Source of the DNA: CAZNNH01 sp964574335 | Lineage (GTDB): Bacteria > Acidobacteriota > Vicinamibacteria > Fen-336 | Direction of reading: 5' to 3' | Length of the DNA: 64,000 nucleotides | NCBI GenBank assembly: GCA_964574335.1 | Contig: CAZNNH010000013.1 | Location: 1-64,000 of the forward strand | In this document: one piece after another, positions 62,170-64,000 of the stretch | Position numbering within the stretch: the stretch's first letter is position 1 | How the letters are laid out: every line of letters starts with the position of its first letter | Made by a program: the position numbers and the translations under genes | Notes under the pieces: generated by a model | Seen by the model: the letters and a program-made list of their open reading frames with translations, nothing else | Told to the model about the DNA's origin: nothing | Database searches by the model: none

Positions 62170-64000
62170 ATGGACTTCTTCGCGAATCAGGACAAAGCCA
62201 GGAACCACACCAAGGTGCTGGTGTTCTACTTCGTGATCGCCGTCGCGTGCATCATCGCGTCGGTCTATCTCGCCAGTCTGCTGATCTTCCACGGCGCCCA
62301 CGCCAGACAGCCGGCTGGCGCCCCGGCGCCAGCGCTCGTCCTGTGGGATCCCAGGCTCTTCCTCTACGTCGTGCTCGGCACCCTCGGCGTCGTCATCGTT
62401 GGCAGCCTCTACAAGACCGCAGCCTTGGCCAAGGGCGGCAGTGCCGTCGCCGAATCGCTCGGCGGACGGCTCGTCAATCCCAACACGACCCATCCCGATG
62501 AACGCAAGCTGCGGAACGTGATCGAGGAGATGGCCATCGCCGCTGGCGTGCCCGTCCCCAAGGTCTATGTGCTCGACGACGAAAAGGGGATCAACGCCTT
62601 TGCGGCCGGCCACGCGCCAGGGGACGCCGCCATCGGCGTCACGCGCGGTTGCATGACCCTGCTCAACCGCGATGAGCTGCAGGGCGTCATCGGCCACGAG
62701 TTCAGCCACATCCTCAATGGCGACATGCGCCTGAATCTGCGGCTGATGGGCGTCATCTTCGGCATCCTGTGCCTGGCGGTGATTGGTCGCGTCCTGATCT
62801 ACTCGCGCGGCGGCCGGGACCGCAATCCGCTGATGCTCCTGGGGCTGGCACTGATCGTCATCGGCGCGATCGGCGTCTTCTTTGGCCGGCTCATCCAGGC
62901 CGCGCTCAGTCGACAACGGGAATTTCTGGCCGATGCCTCCTCGGTTCAATTCACCCGCAATCCTGCGGGGCTCTCCGGGGCGCTGCAAAAGATCGGCGGC
63001 ACCGGCTCGAAGCTCGAGTCCGCTCACGCCGGGGAAGCCAGCCACATGTTCTTCGGAAACGGCATGGGCACTCCGTTTCTCGGCGCGCTGGCGACCCACC
63101 CGCCGCTCGACGAGCGCATCCACGCCATTGATCCCGGCTGGGACGGGAGCTTCAAGCAGGCCAGCGTCACAACGGGCGAACCAGGCTCCTCACGCAAGGT
63201 GGCGCAACCAACGTCATCACGATCTCCGTTTCCGACCATTCCCGGGATGCCCGGCGCGCGGGCTGGCGACAGAGGATTCGCCACCAACGCCGTCGTGATG
63301 GGAGCAGTGCTGCCTAACCTCGGCAACCCGACGCCTCTGCAGTTGCGCTACGCCGAGGAGTTGCGGAGCTCATTCTCGGACACGGTCCAGTCCGCCGCTC
63401 GCGAACCGCTCGACGCCATCGCCCTCGTCTACGCGATGCTTCTCAGCCCGGACGAAACCGTGCGCGCGAAGCAACTCGCGGAGCTTGCCGAGCGGCCTCC
63501 GCGGGTTGGCGACACCACCGCCGCGCTCTGGCCGGAGGTCGCGCCCATCGCCTCGCGCGCCCGGCTGCCGCTCGCGAACCTCGCTCTGCCGGCGCTGCGT
63601 CAGCTTCGACCCGACGAGTTCGAGCAATTCAGCCAGGCGTTGCAGTGGCTCATCGAGAGCGATGGGCATATCGGGAGCTTTGAGTTCGTCCTTCAGAAGA
63701 TCGTCCGCCGCCACCTCGCGTCGCAGTCGGGCGAGCGCCGCCCGACCTCCATTCGGTACCACACGCTCAAACCGCTGGTGCAAGATTGCAGCATCGTGCT
63801 CTCGGCGTTGGCGAACGCCAGCAGCAGCAACGCCGGCGAAGTCGAGAAGGCGTTCCGCGCGGGCGCGCCCCATCTGGGGGCGAGGGCCGACGGGCTCCAG
63901 CCCCTGGCGCGCGAGGAATGTGGGCTGGCACAACTGGATACCGCACTCGACCGCCTCGCGTTGGCCGCGCCGCAGATCAAGAAGAGCGTGATCGAAGCCT
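62170..64000 (+). CDS. HtpX-like M48 membrane protease, partial
   Basis: At least 610 residues, running off the right edge. Two helices (VLVFYFVIAVACIIASVYLA, LFLYVVLGTLGVVIVGSL) precede a catalytic domain with HEFSH near residue 176, the third ligand in SRQREFLADASSVQF near 251, and further helices between them. The C-terminal 280 residues carry no recognised domain. M48 membrane proteases degrade damaged membrane proteins. It follows lemA directly (11-base gap), a conserved pairing. The extended C-terminus makes it longer than classical HtpX (about 290 residues). Confidence 0.9.
   Translation, partial: MDFFANQDKARNHTKVLVFYFVIAVACIIASVYLASLLIFHGAHARQPAGAPAPALVLWDPRLFLYVVLGTLGVVIVGSLYKTAALAKGGSAVAESLGGRLVNPNTTHPDERKLRNVIEEMAIAAGVPVPKVYVLDDEKGINAFAAGHAPGDAAIGVTRGCMTLLNRDELQGVIGHEFSHILNGDMRLNLRLMGVIFGILCLAVIGRVLIYSRGGRDRNPLMLLGLALIVIGAIGVFFGRLIQAALSRQREFLADASSVQFTRNPAGLSGALQKIGGTGSKLESAHAGEASHMFFGNGMGTPFLGALATHPPLDERIHAIDPGWDGSFKQASVTTGEPGSSRKVAQPTSSRSPFPTIPGMPGARAGDRGFATNAVVMGAVLPNLGNPTPLQLRYAEELRSSFSDTVQSAAREPLDAIALVYAMLLSPDETVRAKQLAELAERPPRVGDTTAALWPEVAPIASRARLPLANLALPALRQLRPDEFEQFSQALQWLIESDGHIGSFEFVLQKIVRRHLASQSGERRPTSIRYHTLKPLVQDCSIVLSALANASSSNAGEVEKAFRAGAPHLGARADGLQPLAREECGLAQLDTALDRLALAAPQIKKSVIEA

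Overview
The window is high-GC chromosomal DNA from a Gram-negative bacterium, probably a scaffolded metagenome or draft assembly because a run of exactly 100 N interrupts it at 16645-16744. Several LpxL/PlsC-type acyltransferases, outer-membrane export functions, two acyl carrier proteins, several B12-type radical SAM enzymes, a ferredoxin-dependent 2-oxoacid oxidoreductase and a 2-hydroxyacyl-CoA dehydratase activase fit an Acidobacteriota- or Desulfobacterota/Myxococcota-like organism with anaerobic capacity. The sequence alone does not fix the phylum.

Left edge (1-4950): a 2-oxoacid:ferredoxin oxidoreductase (alpha subunit fused to a ferredoxin, plus beta), divergent from a small Cys-rich protein and an Rrf2 regulator. 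A flavodoxin-fold quinone reductase, a GNAT acetyltransferase and a DinB-fold protein follow.

Core (5041-28396): a large lipid/polyketide locus in two divergent arms. The leftward arm starts at 22101 with a radical SAM protein resembling tetraether/membrane-spanning lipid synthases (Tes, COG1964). It continues with a 986-residue outer-membrane protein, FabG, a palindromic repeat array containing the assembly gap, a PHP hydrolase, an acyl carrier protein (ACP), a B12-type radical SAM enzyme, an LpxL-like acyltransferase, an active ketosynthase, a Cys-less ketosynthase (chain-length-factor-like), a KAS III-like enzyme, an adenylate-forming ligase, a second ACP, a lipoprotein hydrolase and another B12-type radical SAM enzyme. 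The rightward arm encodes a NodB-like deacetylase, a GT2 glycosyltransferase, a LolA-like protein, a FabZ-like dehydratase, a DUF2062-methyltransferase fusion and an MMPL exporter. Overlapping stop/start codons tie most genes together. The inventory resembles aryl-polyene and ladderane-type clusters, with added radical SAM chemistry, and is the best candidate for an undescribed system here.

Middle (28528-43596): an AAA/DUF4143 ATPase, a third B12-type radical SAM protein, a dehydratase activase split over two genes, a PlsC/CDP-alcohol transferase pair, a MarR-flavin reductase-ACT unit with matching operators, and a decayed patch (frameshifted secreted protein, integrase remnant, truncated membrane gene) beside an initiator tRNA-Met. 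Then come a DEAD-box helicase, a cold-shock protein, and a junction between a truncated slipin and an internally deleted chalcone-isomerase-like gene.

Right part (43680-64000): an envelope and proteostasis stress region with a site-2 protease, a CheB-CheR-histidine kinase hybrid, GroEL/GroES with a small membrane protein, a YtxH protein, a PAS protein, a phospholipase D-family synthase, a YeaQ/GlsB protein, an M15-like peptidase, an L,D-transpeptidase with a catalytically empty paralogue, a diadenylate cyclase, two M48 proteases and LemA. Seven matches to the sigma-54 promoter consensus lie in front of these genes, six of them as three divergent pairs. In two pairs a shared TCTACAAACCG motif lies almost exactly midway, suggesting a sigma-54-controlled stress regulon.
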